The notes beneath the pieces were generated by a model. The model had not been told where the DNA came from and did not search any database. It saw nothing but the letters and a program-made list of their open reading frames with translations. This document shows positions 53,401 through 64,000 of a stretch of 64,000 bases of DNA, in pieces; position 1 is the stretch's first letter; every line of letters begins with the position of its first letter. The stretch comes from Myxococcales bacterium (GTDB lineage Bacteria; Myxococcota_A; Polyangia; Haliangiales; Haliangiaceae): contig JAEUJY010000059.1 of the NCBI GenBank assembly GCA_016794525.1, forward strand, positions 91,275 to 155,274. The letters run 5' to 3'. Made by a program: the position numbers and the translations under genes.

Positions 53401-54376
53401 ACGGATCGGCCGCGGGGTCCGAGAAGTCCTCGGGCGGCGCCTTGGCCCCGCCGCGGTCCATCGTCTCGTCGACCTCGAACAGCTCCGCCGGCACCTGCGC
53501 CACCCGCGTCATCTCGCCGCCCTGGCGCTGCGCCATGCGCTGCAGCTCGTCCAGGTCGTCGGCCGACGGCGCGAACGGATCGTCGTCGACCGGCGTCGGC
53601 ACCAGCGCGGCCATCGCCGCGTCGGGGCGCACCGCCGAGGTCAGCACCTCGTCGTCGTCGAACGACGCCAGCGCCACGTCGGGGGAGACCTCCTCGATCG
53701 GCGGCAGCGGGGGCGGCTGGCCGAGCAGCGAGCCCAGCGCCTCGGGCGGGCCGCTGAAGCCGAGGTCGGAGAAGTCGGTCTCGTCGACCGGCGTCGCCGG
53801 GCGCGGCGGGCTGACCGGTCGCGCGGCGACCGGCGGCGGCGCGACCACCGGCGGCACCGCGACGACCCGCGCCCGCGGCGGCGGCGGCGGCGGCGTGGTC
53901 CGCGCGGCCGAGCGACTCGGCGGCGGCACGACGGCGACCGGGGTCGGCGCCGGCGCCGTGGGTGGCAGCGGGGCGGTGGTCATCACCGTCGGCTCGTCGA
54001 ACGCGGCCGACGACGGGGCGACCGGCGCGCGGACGCCGGTCGGCTCGTCGAAGCCGCCGGTCGGCTCGGGCGCGCCGCCGACGCCGGTCGGCTCGTCGAG
54101 GGCCGCGGCCTCGGCCGCGCGCTGGGCGGCGGCGCTGGGCGGCGGCGCGATCGCGACGGTGCGGGTCACGTCGTCGTCGCCGGCGTCGAACGCGGGCGGG
54201 GCCGGCGGCGCGGGCGGCGCGGCGGGCGCCGCGGGCGCCGCGGCGGCCGGCGAGAACAGGCTCTCCTCGTCGTGGAGCGCGTCGAAGGTCTTGTCCCACG
54301 CGTCGAGCTCGGCCAGCAGGTCGTCGCCGAAGCCGGGCCCGTTCTTGGGATCGTTGCCGCTGCCACCGGTCGTCAT
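47417..54376 (-). CDS. Giant TPR-repeat protein (2319 aa)
   Basis: One of the largest proteins here. The N-terminal 850 residues are low complexity (Ala, Pro, Asp, Glu; repeated DEPTGV and EVDAAPEL motifs) with no signal peptide, so probably cytoplasmic and disordered. From about 870 on, tetratricopeptide-like helices dominate (AGRLYERLGDVDRARASYDAAL, IDDAIAHFREANELRGGYPAALEG, YADRLPDPQAAIRAFQRVLAHDPDDEAALERL). The last 280 residues form a distinct alpha/beta domain (PYGVTRGDRLRAKD, GEIDVYVSTKQPFAMV, VRFAATGALRLATAHLS) shared with the next gene product. A scaffold role is inferred; there is no catalytic motif. ATG 54376 overlaps the stop of the upstream TPR gene (ATGA). Longer readings to 57379 are frame artefacts. 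Confidence 0.82.
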   Translation of the reverse strand: MTTGGSGNDPKNGPGFGDDLLAELDAWDKTFDALHDEESLFSPAAAAPAAPAAPPAPPAPPAFDAGDDDVTRTVAIAPPPSAAAQRAAEAAALDEPTGVGGAPEPTGGFDEPTGVRAPVAPSSAAFDEPTVMTTAPLPPTAPAPTPVAVVPPPSRSAARTTPPPPPPRARVVAVPPVVAPPPVAARPVSPPRPATPVDETDFSDLGFSGPPEALGSLLGQPPPLPPIEEVSPDVALASFDDDEVLTSAVRPDAAMAALVPTPVDDDPFAPSADDLDELQRMAQRQGGEMTRVAQVPAELFEVDETMDRGGAKAPPEDFSDPAADPSDDTFDRANRTRILDPNDALLAEAGAKKPVRTPAIVRRGAESTRKKPESTGGFGGGESTRVADLRELEKLRSHPEAPRQARPTPATAYQPPPEPEEDFYADIEIGGDEDEVTGTPASAKRVTANVVRRGGDSPALRSPTPAPTRTAPARSIADDDDEPELQISAAEPEAAAPVAKPPVDDDLGLDAAMAEFMAPEVTPVGARAEPAPVAAPPPAIDDAIPDAVPEPVAESGAFAGGPVADVAADPLGDMLDSIDAEPAAPEAVADAAFAAAPELAVEVEAPPADVDAAPELALEVDAAPELAVEVDAAPELAVEVDAAPAPVAEPAPPAMASGPSTQLGVQPFAAVESAPHVAASPSSAAAFADDASSQTKIGVPPPPRPIADRSGPVEVPAARPATAPPTRAPTAPPVAAAPPVVADVALPAPLFAAALPALDLDAVRLPEHVDPTAGFDLGEAAARGILRLEQELELIDEPRAQAVLRIEAGRLYERLGDVDRARASYDAALLADPRATAALRGLRRIARGAGDVAEATTHLDAELGIAGPLERRALALHRVDLLMAASEQDLARVAVGELIDEAKSDVRAQLAQLELAFLDGRADELDEALERLGAVLADGSLRAAVDVARGHLRDRSGDRAGAAASFARAIGADGGALAAHVGLLRDSDGGDAAAALAARMPAGATQAATLLDAAQRGHADSLAAAAALAPDDPTVQAAYLAAVMAGGAPTDDAIAMATRASDPALRRAASLWAAARVGADPARAGLAVGLYQAVLSCEPADELATAALVDERLAAGDPAGAAEQLAYRLAAEAGDELDRVRAATLFAAAGQLDRALPLVPAADAVDSPAAADAWADVLGAGGQVDRRGELLAAIAARSDERVDARTWARKAATALDRAARPDEPATMLRALEAWGQVAELGADAELAHPRAMVLAAATGDAALMATHWGRAQAAAESPAAAATIALARARIAAADRAPWAAQDELLREVPATDPRRLAASAALAAGAGLWTDVVLAYEDRAGALPTGSPEALILRYRAAGLALDRANDGARASTLLATIADEQPALGFVHDALAAARRRLGDAAPPPRATRVDGNRADGFARLVRDAEQLAEQGDGLGALALLNKALELRPHDPLAGEPLARVAAAVREAGPITAAALADLRMAEDAGDQRAAADAYEALARVDAGLRDDRASALMSIEAAAAADPSRLALVRELERAYAAAGRWADLVALRERQLAAEPAGPDRVALAADRALLLERQDRPEDDLRAAYQEILAQAPRTRRALFQLESLVRRGGSSPELAALEDSIAAYFESDPRTRSAFLTRGGETLSDLGKIDDAIAHFREANELRGGYPAALEGWRDAALRGQLWADLADAAGKEAALTDPHSAEGAATRARLWHLAGVALMDRALASERAIDAFRATLAADPQHTDAFIRLRLLLDEQGEHEALAQLLEDRLTVETDTAERVALHRAIAELARNFLEDRDRAKYHYRAIVDRAPSDLRAIAALSDIAWEQGAWGEAADALLARARLERDPGMQRNIHFRLGMIYADRLPDPQAAIRAFQRVLAHDPDDEAALERLADLGIATGEWRMALGACERLVKNETVPARKVAHLHRVGRIFAEGFADRRKAERAYQLAVDAAPDSDVALAALIKFYEAAGDAASIRVHLGMVAAAMRQRIAGNLEGSAFRVLARVARARHDAGVPGQAAVHRNAVDVARLLGADAEQGAATAPVAIAGLMRPEADELLWPAAVSSGLRQMMTLLGDRLAKHVGIDLRPYGVTRGDRLRAKDSPVAAAAQEVAEGLGLGEIDVYVSTKQPFAMVAEPTSPLSLVIGSAIADGNRLAAVRFAATGALRLATAHLSILARLPEEELGVLVVALLRLFQPDLPYLAVDNEQVGLQIQRLRRLIPSGLSSELRPYALSIDGHAFDHRELHRGLETAAHRAGLVAAGGAAAPIALLLARAGAADLAAGGRDPAVTALVQYAVSEDFAALAALCQG

Positions 54377-57300
54377 CGCGTGCCTCCGCTGGCGGTCGCG
54401 CGCAGCTGGGCGTACGCCGCCGACACCGACCACCGCACCAGGTCGACCGCGCCAGGATCCAGGTGCCGCCCGCCGCGGCCGACGTCGAGCGCGGCGAGCG
54501 CCACGCCGAGATCGCCGCCGAGCCACAGGCCGGCGCGCTGGCTCGACACCAGCATCGCCTGCCGCCACGCCGCCAGGTCGCCGAGCTCGCCGATGCGCGG
54601 CGCCAGCGCCACCACCAGCTTCTTGTCGCGCCGCGCGAGGTGCTTGTCGATCAGCCGCGTCCGCTCGACGATCGCCGCCTCGTCCCCGGCGACCCGCGCC
54701 GTCAGCGCCGGCGGCACCGGCACGCCCGCCACCTTGAGGCCGGCGATCGCGAACCACGCGACCTGGGCGTCGTTGAGCTCGAGCAGCGCCGCGGCGCCCT
54801 CGGACGCCAGCCACGCCGCGCGCCCGAGCGCGAACCGCGCGGCCGCGGTCGCGCCGGCGGCGACGTCCGCACCGCAGCACACGATCGGCGTCTCGCCCGA
54901 CAGCACCCGGGCCTGGCCCTGGCGGCTCTCGCTGACGTACAGCTCGACGTCGTCGACGCCGACCGCGGCCAGCGCCGCGCCCAGCGCCTCGTACTTCTTG
55001 CCCAGCGCCTTCATCGCGATGCGATCGCCGCGGACGAACCCGAGCTTCGCGGGATCGATCGCCAGCGCCGCGGTCACCGCCGGCGCCAGCGCCTTCCACA
55101 GCTCGCCGGCGACGCCGCCGGCGCCCGGCGCGCGCAGCGCGGCGCGGGCCGCGGGATCGAGCAGCTGCCGCGACGGCGCCGGCGCGGGGCGCTCGCGGCC
55201 GGTGGCGATCAGCTTGCGCTGGTCGGGCCCCGGCGCGCCCAGCGCCTCGAGGGCGACCAGCGCCAGCCACTGGCCGTCGCGATCGCCGGCCCAGCCGTGG
55301 ACCGTCGCCAGGCGATCGTAGAGCGCGACCGAGGTCGGGCTGGCGTCGATGGCGCGGCGGAAGTCGTCGACGCCGCGCGCCAGCAGCTCGGCCCGGGCCG
55401 CCGGCCGGCCGCGGGCGGCCAGCTCGACCTGCTCGCGCAGGAGATCGAGGTGCAGCGGATCGAGCTGCCGGCCGCGCCCGAACGCGGCCAGCGCCTCCTC
55501 GGCGTCGCCGAGGTGATCGCGGGTCACGCGGCCGAGCCGCAGCTCGTCCTTGGCGCGATCGCCGGGCGTCGCGCGCAGCCGCGCGATCTCGCGCAGCTCG
55601 CGGGCCACGCGAGGCCACTTGCCGGCCTGGGTCGCCAGCCCGACCAGCCGCTCGCGCAGCGTCAGATCGGCCGGCCGCTGCGCGATCACGCGCTCGACCT
55701 GCTCGATCGCGCCATCGACGTCGCCGAGATCCTCGGCCAGCGTCCGCGCCAGGATCATCTCGGCGTCGGCGCGGGCCGACGGATCGGGCTCGACCGCGAG
55801 GTAGCGGCGCCACAGCTCGGCGGCGGCCGCGCCATCGCCGAGCTCGCCGGCCAGATCGGCGCGGCGGCGCAGGGCGTCGACGTGGGCCGGCGCGATCGCC
55901 AGCAGCTGATCGAGATCGTCGGCCGCGCCGCGCATGTCGCCCAGCGCCCGCCGCAGCTGCGCGCGCTCCGACAGGAGCGGCACCTCGGCCTCGCGGTCGT
56001 CGCCAGCGGCCAGCCAGCGCAGGCGATCGGACAGCGCCTCGAACAGCGTCCGGATGTCGCCCTTGCCGCGGGCCAGCTCGGCCAGCCGCGGGAAGCTCGC
56101 GTCGCCGGCGTCGTCGGCGCACATCCGGCGGTACACCGCCACCGCCGCGGCGCGATCGCCGCCGGCGTCGTCGCTGTCGAAGATCGCCGCGGCGCGCGCG
56201 TACAGCTCGCGCTTGGCCGCGGGGCCGGCGGTGACGGCGGCCAGCGCCAGCGCCGCCCGGGCCTCGGTGGCGCGATCGCCGCCGCGGTGGGCGAGCCGGA
56301 CCAGCGCCTCGAGGGCGCGCACGTCGTGGGGGTTGCCGCGCAGCACGGCGGTGACCGCGGCGCCCGCCTCGCGCAGGCGCCCGGCGGCCTCGAGCGCCTC
56401 GGCGCGATCGAGCTCCCAGCCGTCGCGGGCCGCCGGATCGTCGGCCAGGGTCGAGCGCATCGCCAGCACGTCGGCGCGCGCCAGCAGGCGATCGATCGCC
56501 GAGGCGACGTCCTCGCCGGGCGCCGGCGGGGCCGCGGTGGCCTGCTGCTCGGCGGCTACCAGCAGCGCGCCGACGTCGTCGGGCGCGACCGCGCGCGCCG
56601 CGCTGACCCGCGCCATCGCCGCGTCGTGCTCGCCGGCCGCCGTCGCGATCGCCGCGGCGCGCAGGTGCAGCGCCGCCGCCGCCTCGGGCATCGCCAGCCG
56701 CGCCGCCAGCCGCGCGAACGCGGCCGCCTGGGCGGTGCGATCCTGACGACGGGCCGCGACCAGCGCCGCGCCGAACAGCGCGCCGACGCTGCCGCCGTCG
56801 TCGCCGTCGGCGGCCGCGAACTCCTCGGCCGCCTGATCGAAGTCCTCGAGCACGAGCGCGTGCAGCCAGCCCAGCTCCTCGCGCAGCGCCGCCGCCAGCG
56901 CCGGCACGTCGACGCGCGCCGCCAGCGCGCGGGTCGCCGCGACCCGCTGGATGACGTCGCCGCGCGCCGCGCCGACGCGCAGCGCCGCGATCGCCGCCTG
57001 CAGGCCGGCCACCGAGCCGGGCGCCGCGACCGCCTCGGCGCGCAGGTACGCCTCGCCGACCTCGTCGAGCTCGCCGGCCCGCTCGCGGGCCTGGGCCCAC
57101 GCCAGCGCCGCGGTGCCGCTGTCGTCGACGCCGAGCTCGAGCGTCCGCACCGCGCTGGTGGCGTCGCCGGCCGCCAGCGCCGCGCGCACCGCGCCGGCCC
57201 GCGCGTGCAGATCGTCGGGCTCGCGCTCGAGCAGCTGGCGGTAGACGGCCAGCGCGTCGCGCGGGCGCGCCAGGCGATCCTCGTACAGCCACGCCGCCTC

Positions 57301-59859
57301 GCGCAGCGCGCGCACCACCTCGGCGCCGTCGCCGAGGCCGTCGGCCTGGGCCCGGCGCGCCGCCGCCAGCTCCTCCCACCGCCCGACCCGGCGCAGCGCC
57401 GCCAGCAGCGCCGCGTGGGTGAAGCGATCGTCGGGCCAGTCGGCCAGGGTCTGCTTGTACAGCTCGATCGCCGCGGCGTTGTCACCGGCGGCCTCGGCCA
57501 GCCGCGCCGCCGCGACCCGCGCGAAGCCGCGCCGCGCCGGATCGCGCTCGCGCTCGGCCAGCGTCGCCAGGTGGACGAGGCGGTCCTCGTCGAGCCCGAG
57601 CTCCTCGAGCGCGCCGTCGATGCGCCACGCCGCGGCCAGATCGTCGGGGGCCTTGGCCGCGCGCGCGCGATCGACCGCCAGCGCGTCGGCGACCCGCCCG
57701 GCGCTGCGGAACATGCGCGCCAGCCGCGCCGCCGCCTCGGGGCTGTCGACCGCGCCGAGCACGGCCGCCGCGTCGTCGATGCGCCCGGCCCGCTCGTGGA
57801 CCTCGACCAGCGCCTCGATCACGATCGGATCGGTTGGCGCCAGCTCGCGCGCCGCGCCCAGCGCCACCAGCGCGCCGGCGTCGCCGCGCTCGCCGCCGAC
57901 GTCGTGCAGCCACGCGTGGGCCGCCATCACGTAGCCGGCGATCGCGCCTTGCGGATCGGGCGTGCCGGCCGGCCCGAGCGACTCGCCGAGCCGCGCGGCG
58001 TCGGCCGCCCGTTGCCAGGCCTCGGCCAGCGCCGCGCGATCGCCGGTGACCAGCGCGTCGCGCTCGCGCAGCGCGATCGCCGGGGCGAACCCGGGCGCGC
58101 TGGCCTCGACCGACGCCAGCACCGCCAGCGCCGGCTCGCGCTGGCCGGCGCGCAGCAGCGCGTCGGCCCGGCGGATCGACAGCGTCAGCACCCGCGACGG
58201 ATCGCCCTCGACCGCCTGCCAGCTCTGCACCAGATCGGCCAGCTCGTCGTAGCGGCCCAGCTCCTCGGCGAGATCGGCCAGGTCGGCCAGCAGGATCGGC
58301 TCGCCCGGGGCCAGCGCGATCGCCGCCTGCAAGAAGTCCCACGCGCGATCGCTGGCGCCCATCGCCCGCGCGACCTGGGCCTGGCGCCGGCGGATCGCCA
58401 CCACCTGCAGGCGTAGGATCGCCGCGCGCCCGGGCGCCTGGCCCGGCGTCGCGCCGGCGACCGCGGCGTCGGGCACGCCGGCCGTGGCGCGGCCGACCAG
58501 CTGGCCGGCCATGGCCTCGAGCGCGGCCAGGAGCTCCTCGCGATCGCCGGCCTGCTCGGCCAGCCGCAGGCGCTCCTGGTTGACGCGCTCGCTGTCGACG
58601 CCGAGCGCCGCCGCCTGGCCGATCAGCTCGCGGGCGCGATCGAGATCGTCGCCGCGCTCGCTCCAGAACCGCACCTGATCGAGCAGGTAGACCAGCTTGC
58701 GCTCGGGCCGCTGGCTGGCCTCGGCCAGCTGCGCCCACACCTCGACCTGGCGGGCCGGATCGTCGGCGACGCGCTCGAGCGCGATCAGCGCCGCCAGCGA
58801 CGACGGCGCCAGCAGCACCGCGTCCTCGAGAGCGGCCCGCGCGTCGTCGGTCTGGCCCAGCTGGTCGGCCAGGATCGCCGCCTTCTCGATCGAGAGGTCG
58901 GCGCGCTCGTCGTCGTCGATCGCGAACCGCGACTCGGCGTCGATCAGCTTGATCAGGTTGGGCCACAGGCCGCGGCGGTAGAACACCCGCCGGATCGCCC
59001 ACAGGTTGGCGCGCAGCGACGGATCGCTGGCCAGCGCGCGGCCGAACGCCTTGACCGCGCGGGCCTCGTCGACCAGCCGGCGCTCGCACAGCTCGCCCAG
59101 CTCGTAGGCCAGGTCGGCGATCTGCGCGCGATCGGTGGCGGCGTCGAGCCGGCGGGTCAGCTCGGCGGCGCGCTCCTCCCACGCCGCCTCGCCGAGATCG
59201 CCGAGCGCGCGCTCGATCGCCGTCGGCGACTCCAGGCGCTGCTCGAGCGGCACGTCGGCCGGCGCGGGTGGCGGCGCCTCGGCGGCCGCGACCGCCTCCT
59301 CGGGCAGCGCGATCACGCCCGACACCTCGCTCACCGCGTCGACGTCGGCGACGTCGAGCGGGATGCCGACGTCCGACACCTCGCCCACGCCGTCGGCGCC
59401 GGGCTCGACCTCGACCTCGGCGGGCGCCGCGGCGGCCGGCGGCGGCGGGGGGATGCTGACCACCGGCGGCGGCACGACGACCGGCGGGCGGACCGGCGGC
59501 ACCAGCGCCGGCGGGCGCGGCGGCGGGCGCAGCGATGGCACCGGCGGCAGCGGCGGGCGCATGGGCGGCCGCGGCGGGATCGCCACCGGCGGCGGCGCGA
59601 CCTTGGGGGCGGGGACGGCCTCGGTCTCCACCGACAGGTCGTCCATCGACAGCTCCTCGTCCTCGCTCACCACCAGCTCGGGCGTCGAACCGGCCGGGCC
59701 ACCGTCGCTGCCGCCCTCCTCGTCGTCGAGGGACTCCATCAGCGCGTCGATCCGCGACGCCATCGACGGCGGACGCGCCGGGGCCGCATCGCTCCCCGCA
59801 CCAGCACCGTCGCCTGCAAGCGCCGCTTCGGGCGCGCCCGGATCCGTGGGGTTGGACAC
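54373..59859 (-). CDS. Giant TPR-repeat protein (1828 aa), partner of the next
   Basis: First gene of the coupled TPR pair. The N-terminal 200 residues are acidic and Pro-rich (long runs of PP motifs), without a signal peptide. TPR-like helical repeats run from about 220 to 1560 ([52 protein letters not shown] type). The final 250 residues are an alpha/beta domain ([59 protein letters not shown]) homologous to the C-terminus of the downstream protein. Start GTG 59859 is the only sensible one, but the AAAGGAGG ribosome-binding sequence abuts it with no spacer, which is unusual. The gene diverges from hutH. Function unknown. Confidence 0.82.
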   Translation of the reverse strand: MSNPTDPGAPEAALAGDGAGAGSDAAPARPPSMASRIDALMESLDDEEGGSDGGPAGSTPELVVSEDEELSMDDLSVETEAVPAPKVAPPPVAIPPRPPMRPPLPPVPSLRPPPRPPALVPPVRPPVVVPPPVVSIPPPPPAAAAPAEVEVEPGADGVGEVSDVGIPLDVADVDAVSEVSGVIALPEEAVAAAEAPPPAPADVPLEQRLESPTAIERALGDLGEAAWEERAAELTRRLDAATDRAQIADLAYELGELCERRLVDEARAVKAFGRALASDPSLRANLWAIRRVFYRRGLWPNLIKLIDAESRFAIDDDERADLSIEKAAILADQLGQTDDARAALEDAVLLAPSSLAALIALERVADDPARQVEVWAQLAEASQRPERKLVYLLDQVRFWSERGDDLDRARELIGQAAALGVDSERVNQERLRLAEQAGDREELLAALEAMAGQLVGRATAGVPDAAVAGATPGQAPGRAAILRLQVVAIRRRQAQVARAMGASDRAWDFLQAAIALAPGEPILLADLADLAEELGRYDELADLVQSWQAVEGDPSRVLTLSIRRADALLRAGQREPALAVLASVEASAPGFAPAIALRERDALVTGDRAALAEAWQRAADAARLGESLGPAGTPDPQGAIAGYVMAAHAWLHDVGGERGDAGALVALGAARELAPTDPIVIEALVEVHERAGRIDDAAAVLGAVDSPEAAARLARMFRSAGRVADALAVDRARAAKAPDDLAAAWRIDGALEELGLDEDRLVHLATLAERERDPARRGFARVAAARLAEAAGDNAAAIELYKQTLADWPDDRFTHAALLAALRRVGRWEELAAARRAQADGLGDGAEVVRALREAAWLYEDRLARPRDALAVYRQLLEREPDDLHARAGAVRAALAAGDATSAVRTLELGVDDSGTAALAWAQARERAGELDEVGEAYLRAEAVAAPGSVAGLQAAIAALRVGAARGDVIQRVAATRALAARVDVPALAAALREELGWLHALVLEDFDQAAEEFAAADGDDGGSVGALFGAALVAARRQDRTAQAAAFARLAARLAMPEAAAALHLRAAAIATAAGEHDAAMARVSAARAVAPDDVGALLVAAEQQATAAPPAPGEDVASAIDRLLARADVLAMRSTLADDPAARDGWELDRAEALEAAGRLREAGAAVTAVLRGNPHDVRALEALVRLAHRGGDRATEARAALALAAVTAGPAAKRELYARAAAIFDSDDAGGDRAAAVAVYRRMCADDAGDASFPRLAELARGKGDIRTLFEALSDRLRWLAAGDDREAEVPLLSERAQLRRALGDMRGAADDLDQLLAIAPAHVDALRRRADLAGELGDGAAAAELWRRYLAVEPDPSARADAEMILARTLAEDLGDVDGAIEQVERVIAQRPADLTLRERLVGLATQAGKWPRVARELREIARLRATPGDRAKDELRLGRVTRDHLGDAEEALAAFGRGRQLDPLHLDLLREQVELAARGRPAARAELLARGVDDFRRAIDASPTSVALYDRLATVHGWAGDRDGQWLALVALEALGAPGPDQRKLIATGRERPAPAPSRQLLDPAARAALRAPGAGGVAGELWKALAPAVTAALAIDPAKLGFVRGDRIAMKALGKKYEALGAALAAVGVDDVELYVSESRQGQARVLSGETPIVCCGADVAAGATAAARFALGRAAWLASEGAAALLELNDAQVAWFAIAGLKVAGVPVPPALTARVAGDEAAIVERTRLIDKHLARRDKKLVVALAPRIGELGDLAAWRQAMLVSSQRAGLWLGGDLGVALAALDVGRGGRHLDPGAVDLVRWSVSAAYAQLRATASGGTR

Positions 59860-59955
59860 CTCCTTTACCTCATCACCGCGGGGCCCCTTCCGTCAACGGA
59901 ACCTGGCGACATTTGGGCCTTTCTCGGCCCTCGCGCGCTCCGGCGCCCGGCCTCG

Positions 59956-59985
59956 TTGACCGCGCCGCCGCGCCCCGACTACACA
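59956..59985 (+). promoter_or_regulatory. Promoter of the hutHU operon
   Basis: TTGACC (59956-59961), 18-base spacer, TACACA (59980-59985). The -10 ends six bases before the GTG start at 59992, implying a leaderless mRNA. The TTG here could be mistaken for a start codon. Confidence 0.5.
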
Positions 59986-59991
59986 CACCCG

Positions 59992-61536
<1,545 letters not shown>

Positions 61537-61546
61537 AGGAGCTGCC

Positions 61547-63208
<1,662 letters not shown>

Positions 63209-63236
63209 CGGAGCCGGGGAGCGGGGAGCGGGCGCG

Positions 63237-63659
63237 GGCGCGGGATCGGGATCGGGATCGGGATCGGGATCCGGATCCGGATCGGGATCGGGATCGGGGT
63301 CCGGATCGGGGTCCGGATCGGGATCCGGATCGGGATCCGGATCGGGATCGGGGTCCGGATCCGGATCGGGATCTGGATCGCGGGACGGCGCGGCGCAGCT
63401 GATCGCCTAGGTTGCGATCGCGCAGCTCAGGCCGGCGACGATCCCGAATCCCGATCCCGGATCCCGGTCCCGGATCCCCGATCCCGTCTCCGCCCCTGCT
63501 CCCGATCCCGGATCCGGATCCCGATCCCGATCCCGATCCCGATCCCGATCCCGATCCCGTCCCCGTCCCCGATCCCGATCCCGGATCCGGATCCCGTCCC
63601 CGATCCCGATCCCGATCCCGTCTCCGATCCCGTCCCCGATCCCGATCCCGCCCCCCGCC
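63237..63659. repeat. Inverted pair of hexanucleotide arrays (GGATCG ... CGATCC)
   Basis: About 63237-63389 consists of GGATCG/GGATCC/GGTCCG units; after a 50-base unique spacer, about 63439-63659 consists of GATCCC/GATCCG units, the reverse complement of the first. The two arms could form a very long hairpin or cruciform. The spacer (63390-63438) includes TGATCGCCTAGGTTGCGATC, with no gene seen. Stretches 63209-63236 and 63660-63702 are GC-rich without recognisable function. Confidence 0.9.
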
Positions 63660-63702
63660 CCCGTTCCGCAGGTCTCTTCGAGCCCGATCTCGATCTCGTG
63701 CA

Positions 63703-63863
63703 GGTGGCCTCCATGGTTGGGGCGCCCTTCGCGGCCCCCGCGCACGTCCCGCGCCGTCGGCCGCAGCACGCGCGCAAGCGACCGAGCGTCGCGAAGCGGC
63801 GGCCGACGCACGGGCCCTGCGCGTGTGGCCGCGGCCGGGCGAACCCCAACCACGGAGACCACC
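63703..63863. repeat. Imperfect inverted repeat of a four-helix-bundle gene leader
   Basis: The leader directly before ATG 63864 (63827-63863, with CCCCAACCACGGAGACCACC) recurs inverted at 63703-63736 (read on the minus strand CCCCAACCATGGAGGCCACC), 90 bases away. The core matches at 22 of 24 aligned positions. It may be a remnant of a second, oppositely oriented copy of the gene start. Confidence 0.6.
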
Positions 63864-64000
63864 ATGCTCGATGCTCAGTTGCTCACTCTCGATCTCATCC
63901 GCGCGCTGCGCCCGCTGTGCGAGCAGATCGCGCGGTCGTCGGCCGACCTCGCGGATCAGCTGCGGCGCGCTGCGACCAGCGTGATGCTCAACCTCGGCGA
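63864..64000 (+). CDS. Four-helix-bundle protein (S23/IVP family), cut by right edge
   Basis: Only the first 45 residues are visible: MLDAQLLTLDLIRALRPLCE, then QIARSSADLADQLRRAATSV, then MLNLGE. This is the usual N-terminus of the small four-helix-bundle family (PF05635-type), which includes proteins encoded in 23S rRNA intervening sequences and the Avd accessory of diversity-generating retroelements. In many myxobacteria such genes occur as isolated multicopy genes of unknown function. ATG 63864 has GGAGA about seven bases upstream. No reverse transcriptase is visible in the window, so a retroelement link cannot be judged. Confidence 0.8.
   Translation, partial: MLDAQLLTLDLIRALRPLCEQIARSSADLADQLRRAATSVMLNLG

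Noticed and set aside
48791..55321. 2176-residue open frame on the plus strand
   Set aside because: Antisense shadow of the giant TPR gene; composition is Arg/Gly/Ala/His repeats and no start context.
53962..58416. 1484-residue open frame on the plus strand
   Set aside because: Antisense to the two TPR genes, same artefact.
59956..59958. TTG as start of hutH
   Set aside because: It coincides with a good -35 box (TTGACC) and adds residues not typical of HAL; GTG 59992 fits better.
63407..63984. Arg/Ser/Asp/Pro-repeat open frames near the right end
   Set aside because: Translations of the inverted hexanucleotide arrays running into unique sequence; no coding signature.
63864..64000. Diversity-generating retroelement
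   Set aside because: The four-helix-bundle family includes Avd, but no reverse transcriptase, template or variable repeat is visible here.

Overview
The window is a very GC-rich chromosomal segment from what is most likely a member of the Myxococcota (myxobacteria and relatives). Pointers are a protein with a MYXO-CTERM-like tail, a eukaryote-type Ser/Thr kinase, an AgmX/PglI-type C-terminal domain, many Cys-rich or PPC-domain lipoproteins, very large TPR proteins, and start/stop overlaps (ATGA, GTGA) between neighbours. The phylum is an inference; there is no rRNA to confirm it. Nearly all long open frames opposite real genes are antisense by-products of GC-rich codon use.

Layout. 1-15192 is one minus-strand run: glyQ, glyS, ppdK, two large lipoproteins of unknown function, a SPOR-domain protein, mutS, and a Ser/Thr kinase cut by the left edge. 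15311-16705 holds small genes (PPC lipoprotein, acidic hypothetical, BON protein). 17058-19934 (minus) pairs a MYXO-CTERM surface protein with a two-haem c-type lipoprotein. 20074-28334 carries lipoproteins, an AgmX-like protein, glnS with a YqeY-like tail, a DCC thiol oxidoreductase, a YndJ-like membrane protein and two more lipoproteins. 28377-31328 is a coupled operon: an EcfT-like membrane protein followed by two molybdenum-storage-protein (MoSto) subunits. tRNA-Gln(CUG) and tRNA-Glu(CUC) lie at 32549-32739 with a clear promoter and terminator.

The most striking locus is 32833-34749 (minus). An exported outer-membrane-barrel, His/Asp-rich, thioredoxin and cupredoxin fusion has an in-frame TGA exactly where a CxxC motif would end, directly after the signal peptide. 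A hairpin with a GGUC apical loop follows 17 nt downstream, as in a bacterial SECIS. This is a strong selenoprotein candidate (CxxU) of unusual architecture, overlooked if the gene is called from the internal GTG at 34572. A LysR-type HTH lacking an effector domain lies just upstream.

35166-47172 carries map, a bestrophin-like membrane protein, a PPC lipoprotein, a triple-GAF class III nucleotide cyclase, a prolyl-oligopeptidase lipoprotein, and a coupled lipoprotein/metalloprotease pair. 47417-59859 is a coupled pair of giant TPR proteins (2319 and 1828 aa) with related C-terminal domains. Divergent from them is hutH-hutU (histidine to urocanate to imidazolonepropionate). The right edge cuts a four-helix-bundle (S23/IVP-family) gene.

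Non-coding structure stands out. Three copies of a dispersed intergenic palindromic element sit at gene 3' ends. Three long hexanucleotide tandem arrays also follow gene ends; the last is an inverted pair able to fold on itself. Several promoters place the -10 box only 6-9 nt before the start codon, suggesting leaderless transcripts.
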